Shown: one piece after another, positions 37,815 to 47,746 of the stretch
Layout of the letters: every line of letters starts with the position of its first letter
How positions within the stretch are numbered: the first letter of the stretch is position 1
NCBI RefSeq assembly: GCF_900465345.1
Contig: NZ_UEGO01000011.1
Coordinates: 1 to 64,000 of the forward strand
Direction: 5' to 3'
DNA from: Asaia bogorensis
Lineage (GTDB): Bacteria; Pseudomonadota; Alphaproteobacteria; Acetobacterales; Acetobacteraceae
DNA length: 64,000 bases
Translations under genes and position numbers: made by a program
Notes under the pieces: generated by a model
What the model was told of the DNA's origin: nothing
The model's input: only the letters and a program-made list of their open reading frames with translations
Databases searched by the model: none

Positions 37815-39650
37815 ATGCACCTTTATCGCACGCATAGCTGTAGCGCCCTGCGCGAAAGCGACGCCGGCCAGACCGTCCGTCTGTCGGGCTGGGTTCACAG
37901 CAAGCGCGATCATGGTGGGCTTCTCTTCATCGATTTGCGCGACCAGACCGGCGTTACCCAGATTGTCATCCCCTCGGGGACGGATCTGCTGGAGACAGTC
38001 GAGCGTCTGCGCGTCGAGAGCGTGATTACGGTGACGGGCGAAGTCGTGGCGCGTGAAGACGGCCAGCGCAACCCGCATCTCCCTACGGGCGCCATTGAAC
38101 TGCGCGCCCGCGAGATCGAGGTTCGCTCCCATGCCGCCGTCCTGCCTTTTCAGGTGGCGGGCAACGAGAACTACCCCGAGGACCTGCGCCTCAAATATCG
38201 TTACCTCGACCTGCGTCGTGAAAAGATGGCGGCCAATATCCGCCTGCGTTCGGCAGTCATCGCTTCCATGCGCTCGCGCATGATCGGCCACGGATTTACC
38301 GAATTCCAGACGCCCATCCTGACCGCGTCCTCGCCTGAGGGTGCACGCGACTTCCTTGTGCCTGCGCGCCTGCATCCGGGCAAGTTCTATGCGCTGCCCC
38401 AGGCACCGCAGCAGTTCAAGCAGCTGGCCATGGTGGCGGGGTTCGACCGCTATTTCCAGATCGCCCCCTGCTTCCGCGATGAAGCCTCACGTGCTGACCG
38501 CAGCCCCGGCGAGTTCTATCAGCTCGATTTCGAGATGGCGTTTGCCACGCAGGAAGACGTATTCGCCGTTCTGGAAGACGTGCTGAGTGGCCTGTTTGCC
38601 GAGTTCGGCAAGGGCCGCAAGGTCGATACAGCGCCGTTCCGTCGTATCCCCTATGACGAGGCAATGCGTCTTTATGGCTCCGACAAGCCGGACCTGCGCA
38701 ACCCGCTCCTGATCAGCACGGTGACAGAAGCCTTCGCCAATTCCGGTTTTGGCCTGTTCGCCCGTATCGCGGCTAATGGCGGCGAAGTGCGCGCCATTCC
38801 GGCCCCCGGTGCCGGTACGCGCCCGCGTGGCTTCTTCGACAAGCTCAACAGCTGGGCGCGTGACGCCGGTGCGGGCGGTCTGGGCTACATCATCTTCGAG
38901 GAAGATGGTGGCAAGGGCCCGATTGCCAAGAATCTGGAAGCCGATCGCGTTGAGGCCATTCGTGAAGCCTGTGGCCTAAAGGCGGGCGATGCCGTGTTCT
39001 TTGCCGCAGGCGAAGGCGATGCCGTGGCCAAGTTCTCGGGTCAGGTGCGCACGCGCATCGCGCAGGAACTCGATCTGATCGAGCAGGACGCGTTCCGTTT
39101 CTGCTGGATTGTCGACTTCCCGATGTTCGAGCGCAATGAGGAGACGGGGCAGATCGACTTCTCGCACAACCCGTTCTCCATGCCGCAGGGCGGGCTTGAG
39201 GCGCTGAACTCGCAGGACCCGCTGACCATCAAGGCCTATCAGTACGATATCGTCTGCAACGGCATCGAGCTCTCCTCGGGCGCGATCCGTAACCATCTGC
39301 CGGAAGTCATGATCCGTGCCTTTGCCATTGCCGGCTATGGCGAGGACGTGGTCGAGGCGCGCTTTGGCGGTATGCTCAACGCATTCCGTTATGGCGCCCC
39401 GCCGCATGGTGGCTCGGCACCGGGTGTGGACCGCATCGTGATGCTGCTGGCCGATGAGCCGAACATTCGTGAGGTCATCCTGTTCCCGCTCAACCAGAGC
39501 GGTGAAGACCTTATGATGGAAGCGCCGGCGCCGGTTGAGCCCGCGCGCCTGAAGGAGCTTTCGCTCGCCATTCTGCCGCCCAAGCCCAAGGCTGCGGTCG
39601 TCAAGGACGGGGGACAGAAAGAAGCCGGCCAGAAGGACGGGGCTGCCTGA
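37815..39650 (+). CDS. aspS: Aspartate-tRNA ligase
   Basis: 611 residues. N-terminal OB anticodon-binding domain ([26 protein letters not shown]), the class II core ([65 protein letters not shown]), the bacterial GAD insertion, and the motif 3 region ([24 protein letters not shown]). The PQAPQQFKQ segment is compatible with a non-discriminating AspRS if the cell makes Asn-tRNA by transamidation, but I cannot decide that here. Start at 37815 follows GGAAG. eipB starts 19 bp after the stop. Confidence 0.97.
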   Translation: MHLYRTHSCSALRESDAGQTVRLSGWVHSKRDHGGLLFIDLRDQTGVTQIVIPSGTDLLETVERLRVESVITVTGEVVAREDGQRNPHLPTGAIELRAREIEVRSHAAVLPFQVAGNENYPEDLRLKYRYLDLRREKMAANIRLRSAVIASMRSRMIGHGFTEFQTPILTASSPEGARDFLVPARLHPGKFYALPQAPQQFKQLAMVAGFDRYFQIAPCFRDEASRADRSPGEFYQLDFEMAFATQEDVFAVLEDVLSGLFAEFGKGRKVDTAPFRRIPYDEAMRLYGSDKPDLRNPLLISTVTEAFANSGFGLFARIAANGGEVRAIPAPGAGTRPRGFFDKLNSWARDAGAGGLGYIIFEEDGGKGPIAKNLEADRVEAIREACGLKAGDAVFFAAGEGDAVAKFSGQVRTRIAQELDLIEQDAFRFCWIVDFPMFERNEETGQIDFSHNPFSMPQGGLEALNSQDPLTIKAYQYDIVCNGIELSSGAIRNHLPEVMIRAFAIAGYGEDVVEARFGGMLNAFRYGAPPHGGSAPGVDRIVMLLADEPNIREVILFPLNQSGEDLMMEAPAPVEPARLKELSLAILPPKPKAAVVKDGGQKEAGQKDGAA

Positions 39651-39669
39651 GACCCCTCGGAGCAGAGCA

Positions 39670-40548
39670 ATGCGGTTGAGCCGGGTAAAAGGAGCATCGC
39701 CTGCGATGCTCCGCTTTCGGGCTGTGGCCTCGGCAGGTGCCGGTACGCTGTCGGGTCTCTTGCTGGCCCTGTGTGGTGGTCTGGCTTCCCCGGCGCACGC
39801 GGCGTCAGTCCCGAAGGCTGCACCTGCCTTGCTTGCGCATAAGGTGACCTACACACTCGATCTCGCCCGTCTCAAGGCGGGGTCGCTGGCAACGGCGGGT
39901 GGTCAGGCCACTTACCAGATTCACGATCTGTGCGATGCCTGGTCGGTCAGCCAAAAACTCGATGTGCAGGTGACCGGAGCCGATGGCACGGTCTCGGCAC
40001 TGAGCTATCAATCGGCAACGCTCGAGGACAAGAAGGGCCGGTCCTTCATTTTCCGTACGGTCCAGAGCCAGGATAACGAAACCACCAGCGAGACCGCCGG
40101 AGAGGCCAGACGCCAGCGCAATGGCAGTGTGGTGGTGCGCTTTACCAAGCCAGAGGCCAAGGTCATGACCTTGCCGGCACGGGTCGTCTTTCCCACGCAG
40201 TTCACCCTACAATTGCTCGATGGCGCGCATAAGGGCGTGCTGCATCTGGAGCGCGATCTGTTCGACGGGGCTTCCACCGATGGCGCGACACCAAGCTATG
40301 CTACGCTGGGGCGACTGGCGCAGGTGAAGCCCGATAGCCCCAGAGCGCTCTTTGACGGGCTCAGCGCCGTGCCGGTCTCGGTAGCGAGCTTTGGCGTCGG
40401 CAACGCGGCGTTTTTGCCTGATTCGACCTATAGCGACCGTCTCTGGACGAACGGCGTCGAGGACAGGTTGCTGATCGATTTTGGTGATTATGTTCTGTCA
40501 GGCCAGATCGAGAGCCTGACAACCCTGCCAAGCCCTCGCTGCCCCTGA
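39670..40548 (+). CDS. EipB family (DUF1849) periplasmic cell-envelope protein
   Basis: 292 residues. A signal peptide ends at AHA/AS (about residue 45). The mature protein matches EipB: HKVTYTLDLARLKAG, a Gly/Ala strand GGQATYQIHDLCDAW, RSFIFRTVQSQDN, and a C-terminal FGDYVLSGQIESL. Two cysteines, C88 and C291, match the conserved disulfide pair reported for EipB. EipB is a beta-spiral periplasmic protein needed for envelope integrity in Brucella. It follows aspS by 19 bp and probably shares its transcript. Confidence 0.85.
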   Translation: MRLSRVKGASPAMLRFRAVASAGAGTLSGLLLALCGGLASPAHAASVPKAAPALLAHKVTYTLDLARLKAGSLATAGGQATYQIHDLCDAWSVSQKLDVQVTGADGTVSALSYQSATLEDKKGRSFIFRTVQSQDNETTSETAGEARRQRNGSVVVRFTKPEAKVMTLPARVVFPTQFTLQLLDGAHKGVLHLERDLFDGASTDGATPSYATLGRLAQVKPDSPRALFDGLSAVPVSVASFGVGNAAFLPDSTYSDRLWTNGVEDRLLIDFGDYVLSGQIESLTTLPSPRCP

Positions 40549-40726
40549 CGCGAGTCCTTCGCTTTCGATTGACGGCCTTGCCGCCACCCGACGAGAACGG
40601 GTCGGCTCCCGGTCGCGCCCCGGACGCATTTTCGTGCGGGTGTGGCCAGTGCCGCGACAGCCGGATGAGGGGGGGCTGTAAAGGCCGTCGCGCCCTTCGC
40701 AAGCAACGGCCAACAGAGCCCTGTAT

Positions 40727-41494
40727 TCAAGCCAGCGTCACAATCAGCGGGATGTGATCCGATGGCTGATCTTTCGCCCGCTCATCACGGTCGGGCGTGA
40801 CCGACACCAGACGTTCGGCCAGTCTTGGCGATAGAAGGGCATGGTCGATGCGCAGGCCGGTGTTTCGCTGGAAGGCAGCGTTCTGATAATCGAAGAACGT
40901 ATAGTGTCGTCCCGAGGGTTTGAGCGCACGCAGCGCATCAGTCAGCCCGAGCCAGAGCAGGCGATTCCAGCCTGCGCGGCTCTCAGGGCGAAGCAGAGCA
41001 TCGCCCGGGCTCAGGGCACCGGGGGCGAAATCCTCATCTGTGGGGCAGACATTGAAATCACCCGTGAACAGGAAATCGGCTTCCTCATCGCGCAGGGTTC
41101 TGGCCCGCTCGGCAAGTGCCGCGAAAAAATCAAGCTTGGTCGCAAAGCCTTCTGCCCCGCCCGAATTGCCGTTGGGTAGATAAAGATTGCCGATCGTCAT
41201 GCCTGCCATGCGGATTTCGACATAGCGTGCGGCTTCATGGGCGAAGCCGGGCAGGCGCTCGTGAGCCACCTCGACAGGCGTGCGCGCCAGCATGGCAACG
41301 CCATTATAGGCTTTCTGCCCTACCACAACCGGATGATATCCGGCCTCTGCAAAGCTTGCCGGAAAGAGATGCGTCTCGCATTTCAGTTCCTGCAGGCAGA
41401 GCAGATCCGGTTTGACGCGGTCGAGCCAGTCGAGCACGTGTTTCTCACGCTGGCGGATGGAATTGACGTTCCAGCTTGCGAAAGTAAAGCTCAT
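40727..41494 (-). CDS. xthA: Exodeoxyribonuclease III
   Basis: 255 residues. Class II AP endonuclease acting on abasic sites. Motifs: ASWNVNSIRQR, DLLCLQELK with the metal-binding Glu, GNLYLPNGN, FTGDFNVCPTDEDF, RIDHALLSPRL and SDHIPL at the C-terminus. The start at 41494 is chosen because it overlaps the erpA stop by ATGA; a start eight codons earlier is also open. Convergent with eipB; the 178-bp spacer between them shows no clear terminator. Confidence 0.95.
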   Translation of the reverse strand: MSFTFASWNVNSIRQREKHVLDWLDRVKPDLLCLQELKCETHLFPASFAEAGYHPVVVGQKAYNGVAMLARTPVEVAHERLPGFAHEAARYVEIRMAGMTIGNLYLPNGNSGGAEGFATKLDFFAALAERARTLRDEEADFLFTGDFNVCPTDEDFAPGALSPGDALLRPESRAGWNRLLWLGLTDALRALKPSGRHYTFFDYQNAAFQRNTGLRIDHALLSPRLAERLVSVTPDRDERAKDQPSDHIPLIVTLA

Positions 41495-41862
41495 GCGAGG
41501 GAAAAGCTCGTACCGCATCCGCAGGACGAGGCTGCATTGGGATTGGCGACCGTGAAATGCGCCCCCATCAGCTTGTCCACGAATTGTAGCTGGGCGCCAC
41601 CCAGCAGGTCCAGGCTGACCGGATCGACCAGAACCGTTGCGCCGTCCTGCTCGATCACCACATCATCATCTGCCCGGTCAGTGTCGAGCTTGAACTGATA
41701 CTGGAAGCCGTTACACCCCCCGGCTAGCACGGCCACACGCAGGGCCAGCCCTGCGGGCTCGTCCTGCTGGGAGATGATCTCGACAATCCGGGCAGCGGCA
41801 CCGGGCGAGACCGAAAAGCTGCCCGCAAGGGCCGCGTCGGAAGGGGGCGTGGTCTGGCTCAT
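41491..41862 (-). CDS. erpA: Iron-sulfur cluster insertion protein, HesB/IscA/ErpA family
   Basis: 123 residues. A-type carrier delivering Fe-S clusters to apo-proteins. The three conserved cysteines are in GGCNGFQY and near the C-terminus in SSCGCG; the core VDPVSLDLLGGAQLQFVD fits ErpA. Starts at 41862 after GGGAAAAC. Coupled to xthA by an ATGA overlap and divergent from dgt with 58 bp between starts. This order, with dgt and argS next, is common in alphaproteobacteria. It could equally be called IscA-like. Confidence 0.93.
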   Translation of the reverse strand: MSQTTPPSDAALAGSFSVSPGAAARIVEIISQQDEPAGLALRVAVLAGGCNGFQYQFKLDTDRADDDVVIEQDGATVLVDPVSLDLLGGAQLQFVDKLMGAHFTVANPNAASSCGCGTSFSLA

Positions 41863-41920
41863 GTTTTCCCATATAATGCGCTCGGCCATGCTCTTAAAGC
41901 GGGCAAAGTGGAGAGTGTGG

Positions 41921-43090
41921 ATGATCAGTCAGGATGTCGCCCCCTATGCCGTGCGTCGCAAGACAGCGCGAGGCCGCCTGCACCCCGAGGAGGATGCGCC
42001 CACGCGCTCGCCCTGGCAGCGTGACCGCGATCGCGTCATTCATTCTGCGGGGTTTCGCACGCTGCAATACAAGACGCAGGTTTTCATCAATCACGAGGGT
42101 GATTTCTTTCGCACACGCCTGACCCACTCGCTTGAGGTGGCGCAGATTGCCCGCTCGATTGCCCGCCAGCTTCGTCTGGATGAGGATCTGACCGAGGCAC
42201 TCGCTCTGGCGCATGATCTTGGTCATACGCCTTTTGGCCATGCGGGGGAGGATGCGCTGAAAGCCTGCATGCAGGATCATGGCGGCTTCGACCACAATAC
42301 CCAATCCCTGCGTCTCGTGACCCTGCTTGAGGGACGCTATCACGCCTTTGACGGCCTCAACCTTACATGGGAGACGCTCGAGGGGCTGGCCAAGCATAAT
42401 GGCCCGGTCAAACGCCCCACGCCCTATCTGCTGGAATACGACGCCCAGCATCACCTCGATTTCGCCAGCTATGCCTCTGCTGAGGCTCAGGTGGCGGCGC
42501 TGGCCGATGATATCGCCTATCATGGCCATGACCTCGATGACGGGTTGCGCGCAGGGCTGCTTCGCTTTGAGGATATCGCAAATCTGCCGATCGTGGGACC
42601 AGCGCTTGAGCGGGCGATGAGCGGCGCAAGGGCAACCGAGCGCTATGATCGCGAACGCCGGATACGTCATGAGACCATAAGGCAGGTCATCAACGTGCTG
42701 GTGACCGATCTCACAATGCAGACAAGGGCCAATATCGAGGCGCTTCGGCCGGAATCGTCAGACGACATCCGCCAGGCCCCAGGGCCGGTGGTTGCCTTCA
42801 GCGAGCAGGTGGCGCTGGAGAACAAGGAAATCCGCAAGTTCCTCTATGCGCGCATGTATCGTCACTGGAAGGTGAAGCGCATGACCCGCAAGGCCCGCTT
42901 GGCGCTGGGCGAGATTTTCGGGATATTGGCAGAAGACCCAAGCCTGCTGCCCGATGGCTGGCGCGAAAAGGCACAGCAGGGCGATGAGAACGGGCGCAGA
43001 CGTGTTGTGGCCGATTACATCGCAGGAATGACCGATCGATTTGCGATGGATGAACATCGACGGTTGACGGAACTCTCGATGCTGGGTTGA
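41921..43090 (+). CDS. dgt: dGTPase-like deoxynucleoside triphosphate hydrolase
   Basis: 389 residues. HD-domain phosphohydrolase: SPWQRDRDRVIHSAGFRTLQYKTQVF, RTRLTHSLEVAQIARSIAR with the first metal His, and LALAHDLGHTPFGHAGEDAL with the HD pair. It hydrolyses dNTPs, classically dGTP, to deoxynucleoside and triphosphate, affecting dNTP pools; the specificity is unproven for this subfamily. Start at 41921 after GGAGAG; the frame is open upstream into the divergent erpA region. argS follows by 40 bp. Confidence 0.93.
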   Translation: MISQDVAPYAVRRKTARGRLHPEEDAPTRSPWQRDRDRVIHSAGFRTLQYKTQVFINHEGDFFRTRLTHSLEVAQIARSIARQLRLDEDLTEALALAHDLGHTPFGHAGEDALKACMQDHGGFDHNTQSLRLVTLLEGRYHAFDGLNLTWETLEGLAKHNGPVKRPTPYLLEYDAQHHLDFASYASAEAQVAALADDIAYHGHDLDDGLRAGLLRFEDIANLPIVGPALERAMSGARATERYDRERRIRHETIRQVINVLVTDLTMQTRANIEALRPESSDDIRQAPGPVVAFSEQVALENKEIRKFLYARMYRHWKVKRMTRKARLALGEIFGILAEDPSLLPDGWREKAQQGDENGRRRVVADYIAGMTDRFAMDEHRRLTELSMLG

Positions 43091-43130
43091 TACAGGCAGC
43101 AGAATACACGTCAGGAACGCAAGGCTTTTC

Positions 43131-44936
43131 ATGTCCGATACACCAACGCCCACCACAGACTGCCTTTTCGCCCGTTACCAGAACCAGGTGCGCGAGGCAT
43201 TGCGTTCGGTGGTGGCCGATCTGCCTGACGAGATTGCGGCCCGTGTCGAGGTAACGCCGACGCGCGATCCGTCTCATGGTGACATGGCAACCAATGCCGC
43301 CCTGCTGGCCTCGAAATTCGCCCGTCGTCGTCCTGCCGATATCGCAGCCGATCTGGTGCCGTTGCTTGTGGCGCTGCCGGGTGTCGCCAAGGCAGAAGCT
43401 GCCGGGCCGGGCTTTGTGAATATCACGCTCAGCCCTGACGTGCTGCAATCAGTGGCGCGCAGCGTGATCGAGGCCGGGCCGCGTTTCGGTGAGTCGCGTC
43501 TGGGTGCGGGCAAGCGCGTGAACGTGGAATATGTCTCGGCCAACCCGACGGGCCCGATGCACGTGGGCCATTGCCGTGGCGCCGTGGTGGGCGATGCCCT
43601 CGCCAATCTGCTGGGCAAGACCGGGCATGAGGTTACCAAGGAATATTACATCAACGATGCCGGGGCGCAGGTCATTGCGCTGACCTGGGCGGCATATTGG
43701 CGCTACCTCCAGGCCATTGGCACGCAGGTCGATACCGAGGCTTTTGCCGCGCTGACACCAACTGGTCTGCAATATCAGGGCGACTATCTCATCCCCATCG
43801 GTGAGGCTCTTGCGGCTGCGCATGGCAAGGCGCTGGCGAACGAGGCTGGGCAGGCCGCCGAGCCTTCCGTATGGTTCGAGATCGTGCGTTCTGCCACGCT
43901 CAAGGCGATGATGGAAGAGATCCGCACCGATCTTGCAGCTCTGGGTATTCATCACGAGGTTTTCGCCTCGGAAGCCGAGACGCTCGCCAGCGGTCGCGTG
44001 GATGAGGCGATCAACGCGCTGGACGCCAAGGGGCTGCTTTATGAGGGTGTGCTTGAACCCCCCAAGGGCAAGACGCCGGAAGACTGGGAGCCACGCCCCC
44101 AGACGCTGTTCCGCTCCACCCAGTTTGGTGACGATGTGGATCGTGCCCTGCGCAAATCCGATGGCAGCAACACCTATTTCGCCAATGATATCGGCTATCA
44201 CGCCAAGAAGGCCGAAGCAGCCGATGTGCTGATCGACGTGCTGGGCGCCGATCATGGCGGCTATGTCTCGCGCATGCGGGCTGCTGTCAGCGCACTGACA
44301 GATGGCAGGACCGAGTTCGAGGTCGTGATGTGCCAGATCGTGCGCATCATGAAGAGTGGCGAACCCGTGCGCATGTCCAAGCGTGCCGGTACCTTCGTGA
44401 CCCTGCGCGACCTGCTGGACGAGGTGGGACGCGACGCCGTGCGCTTTACCATGCTGACCCGCAAGGCCGATGCGCAAATGGATTTCGACCTCGATGCGGT
44501 CGTGGCCCAGACGCGCGACAACCCGGTTTTCTATGTTCAGTACGCCCATGCGCGCTGCCGCTCTGTCATGCGCAGTGCCGAAACCATGTTCGGTGCTGAC
44601 AGCACGAGCGATGCCTCCTTGCTCGGTGCCGATCTGTCGCGCCTTGATGCCGATGTGGAACTCGCGGTGCTGCGTCGTCTCTCGACGTTCCCGCGTGTGG
44701 TCGAGGGGGCTGCCCAGACGCGTGAGCCGCACCGCATCGCCTATTATTGCGGCGAGCTTGCGGCCGATTTCCATGCCTTGTGGAACAAGGGCCGTGAGGA
44801 TACGACGCTGCGCTTCCTGCATGAGCAGGACCGCCCGGCGAGTCTGGCCAAGCTCGCCCTCGTGGCGTCGGTTGCCAGCGTGTTGCGCTGTGGCCTGGCC
44901 ATTCTCGGTGTCGAGCCGGTTGAGGAGATGCGATGA
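43131..44936 (+). CDS. argS: Arginine-tRNA ligase
   Basis: 601 residues. Class I synthetase: an N-terminal Arg-specific domain, signature NVEYVSANPTGPMHVGHCRGAVVGDAL (HIGH-type), YVQYAHARCRSVMR, and a C-terminal DALR domain. The KMSK-like loop VRMSKRAG is intact. Its stop overlaps the next start by ATGA, coupling it to the SPOR-domain gene. tRNA-Arg(CCG), one of its substrates, is also in this window. Confidence 0.97.
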   Translation: MSDTPTPTTDCLFARYQNQVREALRSVVADLPDEIAARVEVTPTRDPSHGDMATNAALLASKFARRRPADIAADLVPLLVALPGVAKAEAAGPGFVNITLSPDVLQSVARSVIEAGPRFGESRLGAGKRVNVEYVSANPTGPMHVGHCRGAVVGDALANLLGKTGHEVTKEYYINDAGAQVIALTWAAYWRYLQAIGTQVDTEAFAALTPTGLQYQGDYLIPIGEALAAAHGKALANEAGQAAEPSVWFEIVRSATLKAMMEEIRTDLAALGIHHEVFASEAETLASGRVDEAINALDAKGLLYEGVLEPPKGKTPEDWEPRPQTLFRSTQFGDDVDRALRKSDGSNTYFANDIGYHAKKAEAADVLIDVLGADHGGYVSRMRAAVSALTDGRTEFEVVMCQIVRIMKSGEPVRMSKRAGTFVTLRDLLDEVGRDAVRFTMLTRKADAQMDFDLDAVVAQTRDNPVFYVQYAHARCRSVMRSAETMFGADSTSDASLLGADLSRLDADVELAVLRRLSTFPRVVEGAAQTREPHRIAYYCGELAADFHALWNKGREDTTLRFLHEQDRPASLAKLALVASVASVLRCGLAILGVEPVEEMR

Positions 44937-46141
44937 ACGACGATACGCCAGACTGGCGCGACGATCAGCCGGGTGGCGACGGGGGCTATGACCGCCCCCG
45001 CCAGGAGACAGGCCGTGGCCCGGACAGGCGCGCCAATGACCCGCGCTTTACCGATACGCGTCCGCCTTCCTATCCTTCGGACGCTACGGGCGGCGGGAGC
45101 TATGACGATGGACCAGGTGCCTCCCGAGGCGCATCGTCACAAGCATCTTCGCCACGTGAGCGCCTGAGCGCCGATTACGATGACGAACCTGTCTTCAGGC
45201 GCCGCAGCGCCGGGGCAGGGGGTGGTCTGGCGTCGCTACTGGGCTCTGACATCATGACACGTCGTCTCGTTTACGGGGCTGCGGGTCTGGGTGCGCTGCT
45301 CGTGGTTGGCGTGGGTGGCTGGTCACTGCTGGGCGGCCATTCAGGGGGTATTCCCGTCATTGGCCCGCCTCCCGGCCCTGTGCGCGATCGCCCGGCCGAT
45401 CCGGGCGGGATGCAGATCATGGGCGATGGCACGGATCTTGACGTGACAGGCAAGGGTGAGGCGCATCTGGCCCCTGAGCCCGAGCAGCCACGCCCCGAGG
45501 CGCTGGCGGCGCGCACAGCCCCCGAGACGCCTCCTGCCGGAGCAACGGCGCCTGCTGGAGCACCAAGCGCGGGTACAGGGCAGGATGCGGGGGCCGATAA
45601 TGCCGGTGCTTCGGGGCAGAGCGCCCCTGGTGGCCTGCCCGACACGTCCGTTCAGAAGCTGCCGGAAGGTACCGGAGCGCAGGGTGAAGCCGATCAGGGC
45701 GGGTCTGCGGCACCGACGGCACCGGAAAATCCGGCTCCCGAAAAAGCTGCGCCCGAGAAAGTTGTGCCCGAGAAAGCTGTGCCCGAGCGTGCATCGTCGG
45801 AGAAACCGGCCAAGGCAGCATCGGCCCCTCCTGCGGCATCGTCTTCCGCGACCACTGACTCTGCCAGCAAGACGGCTGCCGCCAATACGGCAACGGGCGG
45901 GCATATGGTCCAGCTTGCAGCCCTTGGCAGCGAAGCCGACGCCAAAGCGACGTGGAGCAAGCTTTCGAAGCAGGCCAGTGATCTGCTGAGCGACCGTACG
46001 CCGATGATCGAGCAAAAGACCATCAATGGTCATGTGTTCTATCGTCTGCGCGTCGGCGGGTTTGACACCACCCAGGCTGCAAAGTCGTTCTGCGTGCGCC
46101 TGCATGCACGCTCGATTGCCTGCACACCGGCTGTTTTCTGA
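44933..46141 (+). CDS. SPOR-domain inner-membrane protein
   Basis: 402 residues. A charged, Asp/Arg/Pro-rich cytoplasmic N-terminus (about 1-105), one membrane helix (RLVYGAAGLGALLVVGVGGWSLL), a long low-complexity periplasmic stretch rich in Ala, Pro, Glu and Gly (PEKAAPEKVVPEKAVPE repeats), and a C-terminal SPOR domain (HMVQLAALGSEADAKATWSKL to the end). SPOR domains bind denuded glycan at the division septum. In related genomes nagZ follows this gene; here scpA begins 5 bp later. Confidence 0.9.
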   Translation: MNDDTPDWRDDQPGGDGGYDRPRQETGRGPDRRANDPRFTDTRPPSYPSDATGGGSYDDGPGASRGASSQASSPRERLSADYDDEPVFRRRSAGAGGGLASLLGSDIMTRRLVYGAAGLGALLVVGVGGWSLLGGHSGGIPVIGPPPGPVRDRPADPGGMQIMGDGTDLDVTGKGEAHLAPEPEQPRPEALAARTAPETPPAGATAPAGAPSAGTGQDAGADNAGASGQSAPGGLPDTSVQKLPEGTGAQGEADQGGSAAPTAPENPAPEKAAPEKVVPEKAVPERASSEKPAKAASAPPAASSSATTDSASKTAAANTATGGHMVQLAALGSEADAKATWSKLSKQASDLLSDRTPMIEQKTINGHVFYRLRVGGFDTTQAAKSFCVRLHARSIACTPAVF

Positions 46142-46146
46142 TCGGT

Positions 46147-46965
46147 ATGGGTGAGGGGAGCACGGCCTTTTCTTCGGTCATGGTGGCGGGCGGCGCAGAT
46201 CTAGAATCGGCGCCGCATCTCTCCCTGACCGGATTTGAGGGGCCGCTCGACCTGTTGCTCGATCTTGCCCGTGCCCAGAAGGTCGATCTGGCGCAGATCT
46301 CGATATTGCAACTGGTTGAGCAATATCTGGCTTTCGTTGAGGGCGCGCGGCAGATCAGGCTCGAACTGGCCGCGGACTGGCTGGTCATGGCAGCCTGGCT
46401 GACATGGCTTAAATCACGTCTGCTGCTCCCTGCCGAAAATGAGCCGGATGCGGAGGCTGAGGATGCCGCCGGATTACTTCAGGGCCGATTGCAGGAGCTG
46501 GAATCCATCAGGGCGCTGGCCGTATGGCTCGATGACCGACCCAGACTGGGCGAACATGTCTTTGCCCGTGGCTATGGCGAGGATATGACGCGTATCGATC
46601 GTTCAGGGCTGCGGGTGGATCTGATGGGGCTGATCGGCGCCTATCTGGCCATGACCCGCCGTCGTGGACGCAAACGTAGCTACGCGCCACCACGCCCGCG
46701 CTACTGGACCGTGACCGAAGCCGTTTCTGCCCTGCATCGCCTGTTGAATACGAGCGAGGTGGTGGGCTGGCAGAAACTGACATCGCTTTTGCCAGCGCAA
46801 TCCGCCGCATCGCCTCGGGCACGGGCCGCCGCCATGGCCAGCGCCCTCGTGGCAGGGCTCGAAATGGCCAAGAGCGGCACAGTGGAATTGCGTCAGGAGA
46901 GCATTTTTGCCGAGATCATGCTTCGGGCCCCTCAGGGTGACTTTCAGGAAGTGACAGAAATCTGA
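46147..46965 (+). CDS. scpA: Segregation and condensation protein A
   Basis: 272 residues. Kleisin of the Smc-ScpAB condensin. The diagnostic start of the domain is LTGFEGPLDLLLDLARAQKVDLAQISILQLVEQYL, followed by LAADWLVMAAWLTWLKSRLLLP, a variable acidic linker, and a C-terminal winged helix (FAEIMLRAPQGDFQEVTEI). The smc gene is not in the window. The stop overlaps scpB by one base (TGATG). Confidence 0.95.
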   Translation: MGEGSTAFSSVMVAGGADLESAPHLSLTGFEGPLDLLLDLARAQKVDLAQISILQLVEQYLAFVEGARQIRLELAADWLVMAAWLTWLKSRLLLPAENEPDAEAEDAAGLLQGRLQELESIRALAVWLDDRPRLGEHVFARGYGEDMTRIDRSGLRVDLMGLIGAYLAMTRRRGRKRSYAPPRPRYWTVTEAVSALHRLLNTSEVVGWQKLTSLLPAQSAASPRARAAAMASALVAGLEMAKSGTVELRQESIFAEIMLRAPQGDFQEVTEI

Positions 46966-47696
46966 TGTCAGAACTCCCCATGCCCGGCTGGTCGACTTCT
47001 CCTGCGGATGCAGTGGAGCAGGCCGAAGATGTGTCGGTCGCCTCACAGACGGCTGGTTTCATCGCTCATCCGGATGCGGTCACTGACGCGCATCAGGCAG
47101 CGACGCATCGCGACCGCGCGATCGAGGCCGTGAACGCGCTCTCCCGTCTGGTCGAGGGACTGATTTTTGCCAGTGCCGAGCCCGTCACCGAAACGGCGCT
47201 GAAGCAGTTCGTGGTCTCGCAGGGGGCCGATGAGTCGCTTCTGGGGCCGGTTCTGGCCTGTATCGTGGCAAGATATGAGGATCATGCGGTCGAGCTGGTG
47301 TCGGTTGCGAGAGGCTGGCAGTTCCGGACCCGTCCGGAAATTGCCCCGGCACTGACACGCGTGGTGGAGAAACCGCGACGGCTGAGCCGTTCCGCGATGG
47401 AAACATTGGCGATCATCGCCTATCATCAGCCCTGCACCCGTGCCGATATCGAAGGCATACGCGGCGTCTCGCTGAGCCAGACCGTGCTTGATACCCTGAT
47501 CGAGGATGGACTGATCATGCCCAAAGGGCGCAAGGAAGTACCGGGTCGCCCCATTTTATGGGGGACCTCGACGCATTTTCTGAGCAGTTTCGGGCTGAGT
47601 GATCTCGGGGCTCTGCCACGGCGTGAGGAATTGCTGCTCGATCCCGATGCTTCGGGACGTAATGATCGTATCGTGACCCAGAAGGGCGCGAGCTAG
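46965..47696 (+). CDS. scpB: Segregation and condensation protein B
   Basis: 243 residues. Two winged-helix domains: LVEGLIFASAEPVTETALKQFV and SRSAMETLAIIAYHQPCTRADIEGIRGV are the family hallmarks, with the second ending VPGRPILWGTSTHFLSSFGL. ScpB dimers stabilise ScpA on Smc. The first 50 residues are a variable extension absent from shorter relatives, so the start may lie further in. tatB follows by 50 bp. Confidence 0.95.
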   Translation: MSELPMPGWSTSPADAVEQAEDVSVASQTAGFIAHPDAVTDAHQAATHRDRAIEAVNALSRLVEGLIFASAEPVTETALKQFVVSQGADESLLGPVLACIVARYEDHAVELVSVARGWQFRTRPEIAPALTRVVEKPRRLSRSAMETLAIIAYHQPCTRADIEGIRGVSLSQTVLDTLIEDGLIMPKGRKEVPGRPILWGTSTHFLSSFGLSDLGALPRREELLLDPDASGRNDRIVTQKGAS

Positions 47697-47746
47697 GCCG
47701 GGCGTGGTGCAAGAGCGGAGCCGGGTTTCTGAGATGAGTGGGGAAG

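Noticed and set aside
43449-44822. 457-codon minus-strand frame inside argS
   Set aside because: Antisense to an intact argS; composition is that of a shadow frame.
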